The notes under the pieces were generated by a model. That model ran no database searches, was not told the origin of the DNA, and saw only the letters and a list, made by a program, of their open reading frames with translations. DNA of 64,000 nucleotides. Source: Yersinia artesiana (GTDB lineage Bacteria; Pseudomonadota; Gammaproteobacteria; Enterobacterales; Enterobacteriaceae). The first letter of the stretch is position 1. Every line of letters begins with the position of its first letter. This document shows positions 36,393 to 47,759 of this stretch, piece after piece. The DNA lies in assembly GCF_902726545.1 (NCBI RefSeq), contig NZ_CACVAD010000001.1:124001-188000 (forward strand), given 5' to 3'. The translations under genes and the position numbers were made by a program.

Positions 36393-36415
36393 AACACGCA
36401 TTACAAATGCAACTT
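36393..36415 (+). promoter_or_regulatory. NsrR-like operator at the hcp start region
   Basis: AACACGCATTA-C-AAATGCAACTT is an 11-1-11 inverted repeat resembling the NsrR consensus (AAGATGCATTT-N-AAATGCATCTT). It would overlap the transcription start, where the NO-sensing repressor NsrR blocks hcp in related bacteria. Confidence 0.6.
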
Positions 36416-36432
36416 TAAAAGGAAAAATAATT

Positions 36433-38085
36433 ATGTTCTGTGTGCAATGTGAACAAACTATCCGGACGCCGGTGGGTAATGGCTGCTCTTACGCGCAGGG
36501 AATGTGCGGGAAAACCGCCGAAACTTCTGATTTACAAGACTTGTTAGTAGCCGTATTACAAGGGTTGTCCGCATGGGCATTAACTGCCCGCGAGCTGGGC
36601 ATTGTTGACCATGAGATTGACAGCTTTGCACCCAGAGCCTTTTTCTCCACACTAACCAATGTGAACTTTGACTCAGACCGCATCGTCGGTTATGCCAAAG
36701 AAGCCATTTTGTTGCGCCAATCGTTGGCTATTCGTTGCCGCCTGATTGACAGCACGATTACCGTCGATCATCCGCTGGCCGAGCTACAACTGCACTCCGA
36801 CGACATCCCTACCCTGCAACAACAAGCCCAGCAATTTGCGCTGAATAACGACAAAGCTGAGGTTGGTGATGATATTCATGGTCTGCGAATGTTGTGCCTG
36901 TATGGCCTGAAAGGAGCGGCTGCGTATATGGAGCACGCCCATGTGCTGGGCCAGTTCGATGAGCAAATTTATGCACAATATCATGCCTATATGGCTTGGT
37001 TGGGCACTCAACCGCGTGATGTTGATACCTTGCTGAATAACGCCATGGGCATTGGCAAAATGAACTTCAATGTCATGGCTATTTTGGACCGCGGTGAAAC
37101 GCAAGCTTACGGCGACCCGCAGCCAACATCCGTCAACGTACGCCCTGTAGCCGGTAAAGCCATTTTGATTTCAGGCCATGATCTCAAAGACTTACAGATG
37201 CTGCTAGAGCAAACTCAGGGAACCGGAGTCAATATTTATACTCACGGCGAAATGTTGCCCGCCCACGGCTACCCTGAGTTAAAACGCTATTCACATTTGG
37301 TCGGTAACTATGGCAGTGGCTGGCAGAATCAGCAGACAGAATTTGCCAAATTCCCCGGCCCTATTTTGATGACATCCAACTGTATTATTGATCCAAATGT
37401 AGGAGATTACGGCGACCGCATTTGGACGCGCAGTATTGTTGGCTGGCCGGGTGTCAATCATCTGGAAGGTGAGGATTTTGCACCGGTTATTGAGCAAGCT
37501 CTGGGGATGGCGGGGTTCCCGTACAATGAATTGGAACACCTGATTACTGTCGGTTTTGGTCGTCAAACCTTGCTGAATGCTGCGGATACCGTGATTGATC
37601 TGGTTGCCACTAAAAAATTGCGCCATGTCTTTTTGGTCGGTGGATGTGATGGTAGCCGCACAGAACGCAGCTATTTCACCGATTTTGCCCGCAGTGTGCC
37701 GCAAGATTGCATCATTATGACCTTGGCTTGCGGTAAATATCGCTTCAACAAACTCGATTTCGGCACCCTGGAAGGGTTACCGCGTCTGCTGGACGTTGGT
37801 CAATGCAATGATGCCTATTCGGCAATTATGCTGGCGGTTAAGTTGTCAGAAAAACTCGGCTGCACCGTCAATGACTTACCACTCAGCCTGGTGCTGTCAT
37901 GGTTTGAACAAAAAGCCATTGTTATTCTGCTGACCTTACTGTCATTGGGTGTGAAAAATATCTATACCGGCCCGACCGCTCCGGGGTTCCTGACCGATAA
38001 TTTGATGGCAATTCTGTATGAGAAATTTGGCATGCGGCCAATTACGACCGTAGAACAAGATATGAATGCAATTTTAGGTCATTAA
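36433..38085 (+). CDS. hcp: Hybrid cluster protein (hydroxylamine / NO reductase)
   Basis: Cytoplasmic iron-sulfur protein that reduces NO (and hydroxylamine in vitro) and acts in protein S-nitrosylation under anaerobiosis. It is 550 aa. The N-terminal cubane ligands are C3, C6, C18 and C25. The hybrid-cluster cysteines are in [16 protein letters not shown] and TLACGKYRF. hcr follows after 92 bp with a hairpin (38098-38131) between the two genes. Confidence 0.97.
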   Translation: MFCVQCEQTIRTPVGNGCSYAQGMCGKTAETSDLQDLLVAVLQGLSAWALTARELGIVDHEIDSFAPRAFFSTLTNVNFDSDRIVGYAKEAILLRQSLAIRCRLIDSTITVDHPLAELQLHSDDIPTLQQQAQQFALNNDKAEVGDDIHGLRMLCLYGLKGAAAYMEHAHVLGQFDEQIYAQYHAYMAWLGTQPRDVDTLLNNAMGIGKMNFNVMAILDRGETQAYGDPQPTSVNVRPVAGKAILISGHDLKDLQMLLEQTQGTGVNIYTHGEMLPAHGYPELKRYSHLVGNYGSGWQNQQTEFAKFPGPILMTSNCIIDPNVGDYGDRIWTRSIVGWPGVNHLEGEDFAPVIEQALGMAGFPYNELEHLITVGFGRQTLLNAADTVIDLVATKKLRHVFLVGGCDGSRTERSYFTDFARSVPQDCIIMTLACGKYRFNKLDFGTLEGLPRLLDVGQCNDAYSAIMLAVKLSEKLGCTVNDLPLSLVLSWFEQKAIVILLTLLSLGVKNIYTGPTAPGFLTDNLMAILYEKFGMRPITTVEQDMNAILGH

Positions 38086-38177
38086 GTCACCGCCTTGTGC
38101 CCGGCCAGTGCGCTTTGCTGTTGGCTGGGCATAAATCATATTTTGCCCCAAATGACCTGATTTGTTGTGAGGTACCC

Positions 38178-39200
38178 ATGACTGATTTTATCCCCACTGA
38201 TTGCCCTACCGCTATCACCCCCAACCGTATGCAAGTTCACTCCATCGTGCAAGAAACCCCCGACGTCTGGAGCCTGCGGCTGATTAATCATGATTTTTAC
38301 CCTTATTTGCCGGGGCAATATGCTTTGGTGAGTATTCGTAACAGTGATGAAACTCTGCGCGCTTATACCCTATCTTCCACACCCGGTTTAAGCCCATTTA
38401 TCCAGCTTACCGTACGTTGTTTGGCTGCTGGTGAAGGCTCACAATGGCTGACTCAACAGGTCAAAGCAGGTGATTATCTGTGGCTGTCCGATGCCCAGGG
38501 GGAGTTTACCTGTGCTCATTTTGATGATGACCACTATTTAATGTGTGCCGCCGGTTGCGGTGTTACACCAGTGATGTCGATGTGCCGTTATTTACTCGCG
38601 CAACGGCCTACAGCCGATATCCGGATCATTTATAATGTCCGCACTCCGGCTGATGTCATTTTTGCCGATATCTGGCAAACACTGTTGCAGCAGTATCCCC
38701 AGCAGTTGCAGCTCACGTTGATGGCCGAGTCTGATGCAACGGATGGATTTATTGCCGGGCGAATTAATGCTCAAGTGATGCAACAGGTCGCACCGGATAT
38801 CACCCGCTGCCGCGTCATGACTTGCGGGCCTGCACCTTATATGGATTGGGTTGAGCAATATTGTCGCGAACACGCAGTTCCGAGTGACCATTTCCAGAAA
38901 GAGCAATTTCGCACATCCGATGAAGCAATTGACAGCAGCAATGAACTGACGATGACCATCAGTCACCCGCTACGCAGTGTAAAAGTTCCGGTTGGCACCT
39001 CGCTGTTATTTGCTTTGGAGCAACACAAAGTGCCGGTGATGGCCGCTTGTCGCGCGGGGGTTTGCGGCTCTTGTAAAACCCGCATTCTGCATGGCGAATA
39101 CACCACCAGCAGCACCATGACACTGACACCTGAAGAGATTGCTCAGGGTTATGTTCTGGCATGCAGTTGTCAGCTACAAGGTGATGTTCAGCTGGCTTGA
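38178..39200 (+). CDS. hcr: NADH oxidoreductase Hcr
   Basis: Passes electrons from NADH to Hcp. It is 340 aa, made of a ferredoxin-reductase FAD/NAD module (LRAYTLSSTP for flavin, MCAAGCGVTPVMSM for nucleotide) and a C-terminal plant-type [2Fe-2S] domain with cysteines in CRAGVCGSC and LACSC. The ATG of MTDFIPTDCPT was chosen because TGAGGT precedes it at a good distance. It shares the hcp transcript. Confidence 0.95.
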   Translation: MTDFIPTDCPTAITPNRMQVHSIVQETPDVWSLRLINHDFYPYLPGQYALVSIRNSDETLRAYTLSSTPGLSPFIQLTVRCLAAGEGSQWLTQQVKAGDYLWLSDAQGEFTCAHFDDDHYLMCAAGCGVTPVMSMCRYLLAQRPTADIRIIYNVRTPADVIFADIWQTLLQQYPQQLQLTLMAESDATDGFIAGRINAQVMQQVAPDITRCRVMTCGPAPYMDWVEQYCREHAVPSDHFQKEQFRTSDEAIDSSNELTMTISHPLRSVKVPVGTSLLFALEQHKVPVMAACRAGVCGSCKTRILHGEYTTSSTMTLTPEEIAQGYVLACSCQLQGDVQLA

Positions 39201-39214
39201 TACTCTTTTTTACC

Positions 39215-39256
39215 TGCCCCATAAATGCCTATTGCCTGTATTTTATGGGGCAATTA
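39215..39256 (+). terminator. Terminator of hcp-hcr
   Basis: Stem TGCCCCATAAA / TTTATGGGGCA with a 16 nt loop, then ATTATTGTT. The T tract is weak, but the stem is perfect. Confidence 0.65.
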
Positions 39257-39323
39257 TTGTTAAACGCGCCATACTTTGACCTCATAGAATAATGACTCGC
39301 CATTAATCCTTGAGGGAACAACT

Positions 39324-41045
39324 ATGAAGCAAACCGTGGCAACACTGGTCGCAAAAACGTTGGAACAAGCTGGCGTTAAGCGAATCTGGGGCGTAACCGG
39401 GGACTCACTCAATGGTCTGAGTGATAGCCTGCATCGCATGGGAACTATCGAGTGGCTCGGAACACGCCACGAAGAAGTTGCCGCTTTCGCTGCCGGCGCG
39501 GAGGCACAACTCACCGGACAACTCGCTGTCTGTGCGGGTTCTTGTGGCCCCGGTAACCTGCATCTGATTAACGGCTTATTTGATTGCCATCGCAACCATG
39601 TGCCCGTGCTGGCTATCGCCGCTCATATCCCCTCCAGTGAAATTGGCAGCGGATACTTTCAAGAAACCCACCCACAAGAATTGTTCCGCGAATGCAGCCA
39701 CTACTGTGAATTGGTGTCAAATCCGGAGCAATTGCCGCGCGTGCTGGAAATTGCCATGCGCAAAGCCATTCTTAACCGTGGTGTTTCAGTGATTGTGCTA
39801 CCGGGTGATGTCGCATTACAACCGGCTCCGGAAGATGCCGCCGTGGTGTGGCAAACACCTAAACTGCCGTTGGTTCAGCCACTGATGAGTGAGTTGAATA
39901 TTTTAGCCGAAACATTAAACCAAGCCCAAAACATCACACTAATGTGCGGCAGTGGCTGCGCGGGTGCCCATGATGAAGTGGTGAAACTGGCTGAAATGCT
40001 GCAAGCACCGGTAGTTCATGCGCTACGCGGCAAAGAACATATTGAGTGGGACAATCCGTACAGTGTAGGCATGACCGGGCTGATTGGTTTTGCCTCCGGC
40101 TATCATGCCATGATGAATGCCGATACGTTGGTATTACTGGGGACACAATTCCCCTACCGCGCGTTTTATCCCACCCATGCAAATATTATTCAGATTGATA
40201 TCAACCCCGGTAGCATCGGCGCCCACTGCCCGGTCAATATGGCGCTGGTCGGTGATATCAAAACCACGCTGAATGCGCTGTTACCTCAGTTAGAGGCCAA
40301 AAGTGATAATACCTTTTTGACCAAAGCACTGGAGCACTATCGCACCACGCGCAAAGATCTCGATGGGCTGGCCACCGCCAATGATAACCAACCTATTCAC
40401 CCGCAATATCTGGCGCAGCAAATCAGCCGCCATGCCACAGATGATGCCGTCTTCACTTGTGATGTTGGCACGCCAACCGTGTGGGCCGCCCGTTATCTGG
40501 AAATGAACGGAAAGCGCCGCTTACTGGGTTCATTTAACCACGGCTCTATGGCTAATGCCATGCCACAAGCCATTGGCGCGCAAGCCACTGATCCGCACCG
40601 GCAAGTTGTGGCCTTATGTGGTGATGGCGGTTTCACCATGCTGATGGGGGATTTTCTCACCTTGGCGCAGCTAAAATTACCGGTAAAAATTGTGGTATTT
40701 AATAACAGTGTGCTGGGCTTTGTTGCCATGGAGATGAAAGCCGGTGGCTATCTAACCGATGGCACAGACTTACATAACCCTGATTTCGCCGCCATCGCCA
40801 ACGCCGCAGGCATCAAAGGCATTCGGGTGGAGAAAGCCTCTGAGTTAGATGCGGCACTGGAAAGCGCTTTTGCCCATCCGGGGCCAGTCTTGGTGGATGT
40901 GGTCACCGCCAAACAAGAACTGTCGATGCCGCCACAAATCAAGTTTGAGCAAGCCAAAGGATTCAGCCTGTACATGCTTAGAGCCATCATTAATGGCCGT
41001 GGTGATGAAGTGGTCGAACTGGCCAAGACTAACTGGTTACGCTGA
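39324..41045 (+). CDS. poxB: Pyruvate dehydrogenase (ubiquinone) / pyruvate oxidase
   Basis: Peripheral-membrane flavoprotein that oxidises pyruvate to acetate and CO2 and reduces ubiquinone, mainly in stationary phase. It is 573 aa. The TPP-activating glutamate is E50 in TRHEEVAAF; the TPP/Mg motif is [13 protein letters not shown]. The C-terminal amphipathic peptide [22 protein letters not shown], which binds lipid, is intact. It follows hcr, as in E. coli, but with its own spacing and a terminator between. Confidence 0.97.
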   Translation: MKQTVATLVAKTLEQAGVKRIWGVTGDSLNGLSDSLHRMGTIEWLGTRHEEVAAFAAGAEAQLTGQLAVCAGSCGPGNLHLINGLFDCHRNHVPVLAIAAHIPSSEIGSGYFQETHPQELFRECSHYCELVSNPEQLPRVLEIAMRKAILNRGVSVIVLPGDVALQPAPEDAAVVWQTPKLPLVQPLMSELNILAETLNQAQNITLMCGSGCAGAHDEVVKLAEMLQAPVVHALRGKEHIEWDNPYSVGMTGLIGFASGYHAMMNADTLVLLGTQFPYRAFYPTHANIIQIDINPGSIGAHCPVNMALVGDIKTTLNALLPQLEAKSDNTFLTKALEHYRTTRKDLDGLATANDNQPIHPQYLAQQISRHATDDAVFTCDVGTPTVWAARYLEMNGKRRLLGSFNHGSMANAMPQAIGAQATDPHRQVVALCGDGGFTMLMGDFLTLAQLKLPVKIVVFNNSVLGFVAMEMKAGGYLTDGTDLHNPDFAAIANAAGIKGIRVEKASELDAALESAFAHPGPVLVDVVTAKQELSMPPQIKFEQAKGFSLYMLRAIINGRGDEVVELAKTNWLR

Positions 41046-41087
41046 CAGAACCCATTTCACCCCATAGGGATTTTCTTCTTCTACTCC

Positions 41088-41111
41088 GCCCCAGAGAGCG
41101 ATTTCTGGGGC
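41088..41111 (+). terminator. Probable terminator of poxB
   Basis: Perfect 8 bp stem GCCCCAGA / TCTGGGGC with an 8 nt loop, followed by a moderately AT-rich tail. Confidence 0.6.
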
Positions 41112-41267
41112 CAATAATTATTGTAATTTCCCCATCCAGTTAACAGTTTTCATATCCTATCCAGATAAAAATTAAGCAGGCACATGAGGCTGCTTTATTT
41201 AAATCCTCATTCATAATGTACGGCGTAAAATCTTAATTAAGTCGAATTTATATTAGGGATAAATAAA

Positions 41268-42155
41268 ATGGCAAAAAGCACCATGTCAGATTTCTCACCT
41301 TCGGCGGAGTTAATCTGCATACTCAGAGCAAAATCTTACAGTGAGAAAAGAGAAGGATACAAAACAGATGATTATATCTCGTTATTAATTTCACACTCTT
41401 TAACCTCCTTTTTTTCCATGACACAAAAATCTTTTTTGATGCCGGGCAATATTCTTTCTCCGCAGATGCCCGCGGGTAGCTATGAGTTTTTAATTAGCCG
41501 GATAAAATACATCGACGAATTATTTCAATTGCGTGCCAGCGAATTTGCCAACATTTTTATTCTGGGTGCAGGCTTTGATTCCAGGGCGATTCGATTCCAG
41601 AATCAGCTACAGCAAAATCGTGTTTACGAACTCGACCACCCGATATCTCAAAAGAATAAAATAGCAAAACTACAAGAACTTAGCATTCCAACCCCGGAGA
41701 ATTTACGTTATATCCCGATTGATTTTAATCAGCAGGATTTAACCACCATCCTACAAGAAATCCCGCAGAAAAAAGGTGAGAAAAACCTGTTTATATTGGA
41801 GGGATTAATTATGTATCTCCCTCCCAGCACGGTGAACCGTATTTTTTCAGCCATCGACTCTTGCGCCCCCGACGGCAGTGAAATCATTTTCGACTATGTT
41901 TACTCCGACGTCCTCGCCGGTGAAAACACCTCATATGGTTCGGTCGAAGTTTTAGAAGGGTTAAAAAACATTGGTGAGCACTGGGTTTTTGGCATCGAAA
42001 AAGGGCACCTGGACATGTTTCTCAATAAGTATCATCTGAAATTGTATTACGATGCCGATACCAGCACGCTGGAACAGCGTTATTTTACCAATAAACAAGG
42101 GACAGTATTAGGTAAACTGAATAAAGCGCTAGCGATTGCTCATGGAATTAAATAA
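41268..42155 (+). CDS. Class I SAM-dependent methyltransferase of the leucine carboxyl methyltransferase-like family
   Basis: 295 aa. The SAM-binding glycine loop ILGAGFDSR is at 98-106, the acidic ELDHP at 121-125, the PIDF segment at 150-153 and the LEGLIMYL motif at 177-184. This set is typical of the Ppm1/LCM-like family, whose bacterial members act on small molecules or polyketide-type acids; the substrate here cannot be told. The gene is AT-rich compared with its neighbours, has its own AT-rich upstream DNA and lies alone between poxB and ltaE, which are close together in E. coli. These are signs of acquisition by transfer. AGGG lies 9 nt before the chosen ATG; a second ATG five codons later is possible. 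Confidence 0.82.
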   Translation: MAKSTMSDFSPSAELICILRAKSYSEKREGYKTDDYISLLISHSLTSFFSMTQKSFLMPGNILSPQMPAGSYEFLISRIKYIDELFQLRASEFANIFILGAGFDSRAIRFQNQLQQNRVYELDHPISQKNKIAKLQELSIPTPENLRYIPIDFNQQDLTTILQEIPQKKGEKNLFILEGLIMYLPPSTVNRIFSAIDSCAPDGSEIIFDYVYSDVLAGENTSYGSVEVLEGLKNIGEHWVFGIEKGHLDMFLNKYHLKLYYDADTSTLEQRYFTNKQGTVLGKLNKALAIAHGIK

Positions 42156-42294
42156 GAACCAGAATAAAATCAGCGAATAAACCTTGCTTGTTGGGATGAA
42201 TATCCTATTTACAGTAAATAATCTTTTAGTGGGCTTCTTTGTTTTAATATTCTCGCTATGATGAAACCACTCTTCCCCTGTTCGCGAGAAATTT

Positions 42295-43314
42295 ATGCTG
42301 ATCGATTTACGCAGTGACACCGTTACACAACCTGATGCCGCCATGCGCAATGCCATGGCGAATGCCGAAGTCGGCGATGATGTGTATGGCGATGACCCGA
42401 CGGTGAATGCTTTGGAAGCCCAAGCTGCCAGGTTATCAGGTAAAGAGGCCGCACTATTCCTGCCGAGCGGTACACAAGCAAATTTGGTGGCACTGTTGAC
42501 TCATTGTCAGCGTGGTGAAGAGTATATTGTCGGGCAAAAAGCGCATAACTATCTGTATGAAGCCGGTGGAGCCGCAGTGCTTGGTAGTATTCAGCCACAG
42601 CCTATTGATGCAAATGATGACGGTACTTTGCCACTGGATAAAGTTTTGGCCGCGATCAAGCCCGATGATATTCACTTTGCCCAAACCCGGCTGCTGAGCT
42701 TGGAAAATACCCACAGCGGCAAAGTATTACCACTGAGTTACTTGCAACAAGCCTGGGCATTGACCCGCGAGAAAAAACTGGCGTTACATATTGATGGTGC
42801 TCGTATTTTTAATGCGGCTGTGGCATTGGATGTGCCCCTCAGCGAGATAACCCAATATTGCGATACCCTGACAATCTGCCTCTCCAAAGGGTTGGGCGCA
42901 CCTGTTGGCTCATTACTGTGTGGCAGCGCTGAATACATCAAACGCGCGCGCCGTTGGCGCAAAATGACCGGCGGTGGCATGCGTCAGGCGGGTATTCTGG
43001 CAGCGGCCGGGCTATATGCATTAGAGCACAATGTCGCGCGACTAAAAGATGACCATGACAATGCCCTCTGGCTGGAGCAACAACTGCACGCGCTCGGTGT
43101 AGAAATTGTGTCACCAGGAGCACAAACCAATGTGCTGTATATTAAACAACCCGCTGAATTAGCAGCCAAACTTGGCCCGTGGATGCGCGAACGTGGTGTA
43201 TTAATCAGCGCTGGCCCCATCACCAGAATGATTACTCACATCAATATCAGCCGTACTGATTTGGAAAAAGTCGTCGCGCTATGGCGTGAGTTTTTGAGCG
43301 AGCAGCGCTCATGA
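42295..43314 (+). CDS. ltaE: Low-specificity L-threonine aldolase
   Basis: PLP enzyme that splits threonine or allo-threonine to glycine and acetaldehyde. It is 339 aa, starting [17 protein letters not shown]. The PLP lysine is K198 in [13 protein letters not shown]; the substrate pocket segment [11 protein letters not shown] is also present. Its last codons overlap the start of ybjT by four bases (ATGA), so they are translationally coupled. Confidence 0.97.
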   Translation: MLIDLRSDTVTQPDAAMRNAMANAEVGDDVYGDDPTVNALEAQAARLSGKEAALFLPSGTQANLVALLTHCQRGEEYIVGQKAHNYLYEAGGAAVLGSIQPQPIDANDDGTLPLDKVLAAIKPDDIHFAQTRLLSLENTHSGKVLPLSYLQQAWALTREKKLALHIDGARIFNAAVALDVPLSEITQYCDTLTICLSKGLGAPVGSLLCGSAEYIKRARRWRKMTGGGMRQAGILAAAGLYALEHNVARLKDDHDNALWLEQQLHALGVEIVSPGAQTNVLYIKQPAELAAKLGPWMRERGVLISAGPITRMITHINISRTDLEKVVALWREFLSEQRS

Positions 43315-44768
43315 CACCGCAGCGAATATTAGTGTTGGGGGCCAGTGGCTATATTGGTCAGCATCTGGTGCCCAGACTCAGCCAGCAAGGGCACATTGTC
43401 ACGGCGGCAGCTCGTCGTATCGAGTGGCTAAAAGAGCAATCCTGGCCGGGGGTCAATTGCCGTTTTGTCGATCTTTATCAGCCCTCAACCCTTATCACTG
43501 CGCTACAAGATATTGATGTCGTCTATTATCTAGTGCATGGCATGGGCGACGGGCAGGATTTGATTGAGCAAGAACGTCTGGCTGCCACCAATATGAAAGC
43601 GGCGCTGCAACAAAGCCCGTCAGTAAAACAGATCATATATCTCAGCGCCTTACAGCCGGATGATAGCAGTTCCCCTCATCTGATTGCCCGCAAACTGACC
43701 GGTGACCTGCTTTGTCAAAGTGGTATTCCGGTGACAGAGCTGCGCGCCAGTATTATCGTCGGCCCCGGTTCCGCCGCTTTTGAAATCATGCGCGATATGG
43801 TTTATAACCTGCCGATTCTGACGCCACCGCGCTGGGTTAGGTCGAAATCATCACCGGTTGCGCTGGAAAACTTGTTAGTTTACTTAACGGAATTACTCAA
43901 TCATCCCGCCGCAGAAAACCGCATTTTTGATGTCGCCGGGCCAGAATACATTAGCTATCAAACGATGTTCGAGCGCTTTATTGCCATCAGTGGTAAACGG
44001 CGCTGGCTGGTCCCCATTCCGCTCCCTACCCGCTTTATCTCGGTTTATTTCATCAATATGGTCACGTCGGTGCCCACATCAATTGCCAGCGCATTGATTG
44101 AAGGACTAAATCACGATTTACCTGCGGATGGTGAGGCGTTACAAGCACTTATCCCCCAGCAACTGATCAGTTTTGACGATGCTGTCAAAGAGACATTGCG
44201 CCGTGAAGATGAAGTGGTGGATTCCCCCGACTGGGGCTATGACCCCGAGGCCCGCGCCCGCTGGCGACCGGGTTATGGCTTTTATCCCAAACAAGCCGGC
44301 TGCCAACTCTACACTTCGGCCTCCAGCGAAGCACTGTGGCATGTGGTACAGCAAATTGGCGGCAAAGAGGGTTATTTTTATGGCAATCCGCTATGGAAAA
44401 CCCGCGCCTGGATGGATGATCTTGCCGGTGGCGGTGTCGTTTATGGCCGCCCGGACAGGGAAACGCTGGAGTTAGGTGACTTGATTGATGGCTGGAAAGT
44501 TATCACGCTCAAACCGTTGCGTCAGTTAGCCATGATGTTTGGCATGAAAGCGCCGGGCCTTGGTCGATTAACTTTTACCATCAAGGACTTGGGCGGCCGG
44601 CGCAGTTTTGATGTTCGGGCATGGTGGCATCCGGCGGGCTTTAATGGATTACTGTATTGGTTTGTGATGATGCCAGCCCATCTGTTTATTTTCCGTGGAA
44701 TGGCAAAACGCATCACCACGCTAGCGGTGCAATATGACCGCGAACGCAACCATAAGAGCGACGAATAA
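43311..44768 (+). CDS. ybjT: YbjT, SDR-family NAD(P)-binding protein with C-terminal DUF2867 domain
   Basis: 485 aa. The N-terminal Rossmann fold carries [10 protein letters not shown] (11-20) and YLSALQPDD. From about residue 320 a DUF2867 (polyketide cyclase-like) domain follows, with [23 protein letters not shown] and [21 protein letters not shown]. The last ~25 residues are hydrophobic or basic and may touch the membrane. The substrate is unknown. It is coupled to ltaE by the ATGA overlap. Confidence 0.92.
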   Translation: MTPQRILVLGASGYIGQHLVPRLSQQGHIVTAAARRIEWLKEQSWPGVNCRFVDLYQPSTLITALQDIDVVYYLVHGMGDGQDLIEQERLAATNMKAALQQSPSVKQIIYLSALQPDDSSSPHLIARKLTGDLLCQSGIPVTELRASIIVGPGSAAFEIMRDMVYNLPILTPPRWVRSKSSPVALENLLVYLTELLNHPAAENRIFDVAGPEYISYQTMFERFIAISGKRRWLVPIPLPTRFISVYFINMVTSVPTSIASALIEGLNHDLPADGEALQALIPQQLISFDDAVKETLRREDEVVDSPDWGYDPEARARWRPGYGFYPKQAGCQLYTSASSEALWHVVQQIGGKEGYFYGNPLWKTRAWMDDLAGGGVVYGRPDRETLELGDLIDGWKVITLKPLRQLAMMFGMKAPGLGRLTFTIKDLGGRRSFDVRAWWHPAGFNGLLYWFVMMPAHLFIFRGMAKRITTLAVQYDRERNHKSDE

Positions 44769-44899
44769 CGCTGCAAATTCAAGTAAGCAGGGGATTCTGA
44801 TTGCATAGCGCTGCATTTCACGAAAGAATGGCATCTTATTTGCTGGGCGAATAAATAAAAGCTCTAGCATTCTGATTTTTGGTGGGAACCGAATTCGCT

Positions 44900-45910
44900 A
44901 TGAAGGTATTGGTCACCGGTGCAACCTGCGGGTTAGGCCGAAATGCCGTTGAATATCTCCGTCGTCAGGGTATCAAAGTTATCGCCACCGGCAATAATCC
45001 GGCGATGGGTGCATTATTGACAAAAATGGGCGCTGAATTTATTCATGCGGACCTGACGAATCTGGTTTCCTCGCAGGCGAAAGCCATGCTGGCTGATGTC
45101 GATACGCTATGGCATTGCTCCAGTTTTACCTCGCCATGGGGCACCGAACAGGCTTTCGAACTGGCCAATGTCCGCGCCACACGCCGCTTGGGCGAATGGG
45201 CCGCTGCTTATGGTGTGGAAAATTTTATTCATATCTCCTCACCGGCCATTTATTTTGATTATCACCACCATCGTAATATTCAGGAAGACTTCCGCCCAGC
45301 ACGTTTCGCCAATGAATTCGCACGCAGCAAGGCGGCGGGCGAGGACGTTATTCAGCAATTAGCGCTGTCCAACCCGCAAACCCATTTCACTATTTTGCGC
45401 CCGCAAGGTCTCTTCGGCCCGCACGATACTGTGATGCTACCGCGCCTGCTGCAAATGATTAAGTATTATGGCACGTTGCTGCTACCCCGTGGCGGTGATG
45501 CTCTGGTGGACATGACCTACCAGGAAAATGCCGTTCATGCGATGTGGTTGGCGACCCAAAGCCAGAATACGCCGTCTGGCAGAGTTTATAATATTACTAA
45601 TCAACAACCTCGTCCGCTGCGCACCATTGTGCAACATCTGCTGGAAGAGTTGGATATGCCGTGCCGTATTCGCTCAGTGCCCTACCCGATGTTGGATATC
45701 ATGGCCAGAGCCATGGAAAGACTGGGAAATAAAGCCGAAAAGGAACCAATATTGACCCATTATGGTGTCGCTAAACTTAATTTTGATCTGACGCTGGATA
45801 CCCACCGCGCTGAATTGGAATTAGGATATCGCCCGCAGGTGTCATTGGATGAAGGCATTATCCGCACAGCCCGTTGGCTAAAAGAGCACGGCAAGCTCAA
45901 CACGGGTTAA
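44900..45910 (+). CDS. ybjS: YbjS, NAD-dependent epimerase/dehydratase family protein
   Basis: 336 aa extended SDR. The NAD-binding [15 protein letters not shown] is at the N-terminus. The family resembles 3-beta-hydroxysteroid dehydrogenase/epimerases; the substrate is unknown. The ATG of [11 protein letters not shown] was preferred to a TTG seven codons upstream. It follows ybjT after 131 bp, in the order seen (reversed) in E. coli. Confidence 0.9.
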   Translation: MKVLVTGATCGLGRNAVEYLRRQGIKVIATGNNPAMGALLTKMGAEFIHADLTNLVSSQAKAMLADVDTLWHCSSFTSPWGTEQAFELANVRATRRLGEWAAAYGVENFIHISSPAIYFDYHHHRNIQEDFRPARFANEFARSKAAGEDVIQQLALSNPQTHFTILRPQGLFGPHDTVMLPRLLQMIKYYGTLLLPRGGDALVDMTYQENAVHAMWLATQSQNTPSGRVYNITNQQPRPLRTIVQHLLEELDMPCRIRSVPYPMLDIMARAMERLGNKAEKEPILTHYGVAKLNFDLTLDTHRAELELGYRPQVSLDEGIIRTARWLKEHGKLNTG

Positions 45911-45978
45911 CTCCGCTGATTCTTTGGGTCTATACTACAATCACTTTCATAACAGATTCTTTCACTTAAGGTCATCAT

Positions 45979-46554
45979 ATGAAAAAGAAAAATATTGCCC
46001 TGATTCTTCCTGTTGCCATTCTGCTTAGCGCTTGCAGCAATACCGTTGACCCAGCATATAAAGATATTAGCAGCCGCACAGCGCCTTGTATTGACGGCGG
46101 GCCGGACACGGTAGCGCAAAAATTCTATGACCTGCGAATTCAGCAAATCGGCAATAAGAGTGGCTTGCCCGATGATAATCTGTCAGCCCAATTTCGCCCT
46201 TATCTGAGCCAGGCGCTTTATGAACAGATTCAAACCGCCAGAAAACAAGCGGGCAATCGCACCTCTTCTGCGGTAAATAGTACACAAACCATTAATGGCG
46301 ATATCTTCACCAGTTTGCGTGAAGGCAGCACCAGCGCGGATGTTGCCAGTGCTTCAACCATTCCCAATACCGATGCGCGGAATATTCCACTACGTGTCAA
46401 TTTGACACACCAGTCGGCCGGTGGGCAGTCAGTGGTGTGGCAAGACGAAGTGTTGATGATCCGCGAAGGAACCTGCTGGGTGGTCGATGATATCCGCTTT
46501 ATGGGCGTCTCAGCCCCAGCCAGCAGCCTGCGCCAACTTCTGGGCGGTCGCTAA
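45979..46554 (+). CDS. ybjP: Lipoprotein YbjP
   Basis: 191 aa. It has a lipoprotein signal peptide with lipobox LLSAC, so Cys19 is lipidated; residue +2 is Ser, which favours the outer membrane. The conserved C-terminal part ASASTIPNTDARNIPLRVNLTHQ and GTCWVVDDIRFMG match E. coli YbjP. An inserted Gln/Asn/Ser-rich middle makes it longer than the E. coli protein (about 171 aa). Function unknown. It lies upstream of the art operon, as in E. coli. Confidence 0.92.
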   Translation: MKKKNIALILPVAILLSACSNTVDPAYKDISSRTAPCIDGGPDTVAQKFYDLRIQQIGNKSGLPDDNLSAQFRPYLSQALYEQIQTARKQAGNRTSSAVNSTQTINGDIFTSLREGSTSADVASASTIPNTDARNIPLRVNLTHQSAGGQSVVWQDEVLMIREGTCWVVDDIRFMGVSAPASSLRQLLGGR

Positions 46555-46562
46555 CTCACAAA

Positions 46563-46617
46563 TCAGTGATTCGGGTAAGTGAAAGCAACCAACACACCTA
46601 CAATTTGAAAGATGACA
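46563..46617 (+). repeat. Partial ERIC element (right half)
   Basis: CAGTGATTCGGGTAAGTGAA ... CCTACAATTTGAAAGATGAC repeats the right half of the complete ERIC that starts 6 bp downstream. It is a remnant of an older copy. Confidence 0.8.
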
Positions 46618-46623
46618 ACCGCG

Positions 46624-46748
<125 letters not shown>

Positions 46749-47010
46749 GTACCGGTTTTGTTCCAGTAAACCGGTACTCCTTGATTTGCAAACACATTTT
46801 CGTTTTGATTGTTTTTTAACCTATTGCTGCGGTTGCTCTGTCAGATTTATTCATCGCATGACAAATTCCCTCTGAGAGCATTCAAATCCAAATGTTATGC
46901 TGTTTTTTGCCCCTGATGCTGGTTATTAATAAATTTTAACGCACAAAGATTGCATAAGTATGCCGCGGAAGTTACCATTCACGGCATCATTGGCTATTCA
47001 GATTTGGCGC
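46749..47010 (+). promoter_or_regulatory. artP upstream region with an AT-rich promoter and weak ARG-like sequence
   Basis: It contains the hairpin TACCGGTTT / AAACCGGTA just after the ERIC (46748-46777), then AT-rich promoter DNA. TGCATAAGTATGCC at 46951-46964 resembles an ARG box only poorly. ArgR control of artPIQM is known in E. coli. Confidence 0.35.
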
Positions 47011-47739
47011 ATGAGTATTCAACTTAACGGAATTAACTGTTACTACGGCGTGCACCAGGCGCTGTTCGACATTACCTTAGACTGTCCTGCGGGCGAAACC
47101 TTAGTGTTACTGGGGCCAAGTGGTGCCGGTAAAAGCTCGCTATTGCGTGTGCTTAACCTGCTGGAAATGCCACGTTCGGGAACCTTGCAGATAGCAGGTA
47201 ATCACTTTGACTTTTCCCAGGCTCCGGGCGCAAAGGCTATTCGCGAATTACGCCAGAATGTGGGGATGGTCTTCCAACAATATAATCTTTGGCCGCACCT
47301 CACTGTCATACAGAATCTGATTGAAGCCCCTTGCCGCGTGCTGGGTCTGTCAAAAGATGAGGCCATGGCGCGGGCAGAAAAGTTACTGACACGTCTGCGT
47401 TTGACTGATTTTGCCGATCGCTTTCCGCTACACCTTTCGGGTGGTCAGCAACAGCGTGTGGCAATTGCCCGCGCGTTAATGATGGAACCACAGGTTTTGT
47501 TATTTGACGAACCGACTGCGGCGCTTGATCCAGAAATCACAGCACAAATTGTTAGCATTATCCGTGAGTTGGCGAGAACTGGCATCACTCAGGTGATTGT
47601 TACCCATGAGGTTGAAGTCGCCCGTAAAACCGCCAGCCGTGTGGTTTACATGGAAAACGGCCACATCGTCGAACAGGGTGATGCCAGCCACTTTATCCAA
47701 CCAACAACTGAAGCTTTTGCCAGCTATCTGTCACATTGA
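47011..47739 (+). CDS. artP: Arginine ABC transporter ATPase ArtP
   Basis: ATPase of the arginine importer. It is 242 aa, starting [15 protein letters not shown] as in E. coli. Walker A GPSGAGKS is at 35-42, the signature LSGGQQQR near 140, and Walker [12 protein letters not shown] follows. A longer in-frame start 51 bases upstream was rejected as it adds unrelated residues. artI starts 20 bp after the stop. Confidence 0.97.
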   Translation: MSIQLNGINCYYGVHQALFDITLDCPAGETLVLLGPSGAGKSSLLRVLNLLEMPRSGTLQIAGNHFDFSQAPGAKAIRELRQNVGMVFQQYNLWPHLTVIQNLIEAPCRVLGLSKDEAMARAEKLLTRLRLTDFADRFPLHLSGGQQQRVAIARALMMEPQVLLFDEPTAALDPEITAQIVSIIRELARTGITQVIVTHEVEVARKTASRVVYMENGHIVEQGDASHFIQPTTEAFASYLSH

Positions 47740-47759
47740 TATCTATTTGGGAATTTGCG

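Noticed and set aside
46951-46964. ARG box before artP
   Set aside because: Too many mismatches to the ArgR consensus to list it as a site on its own.
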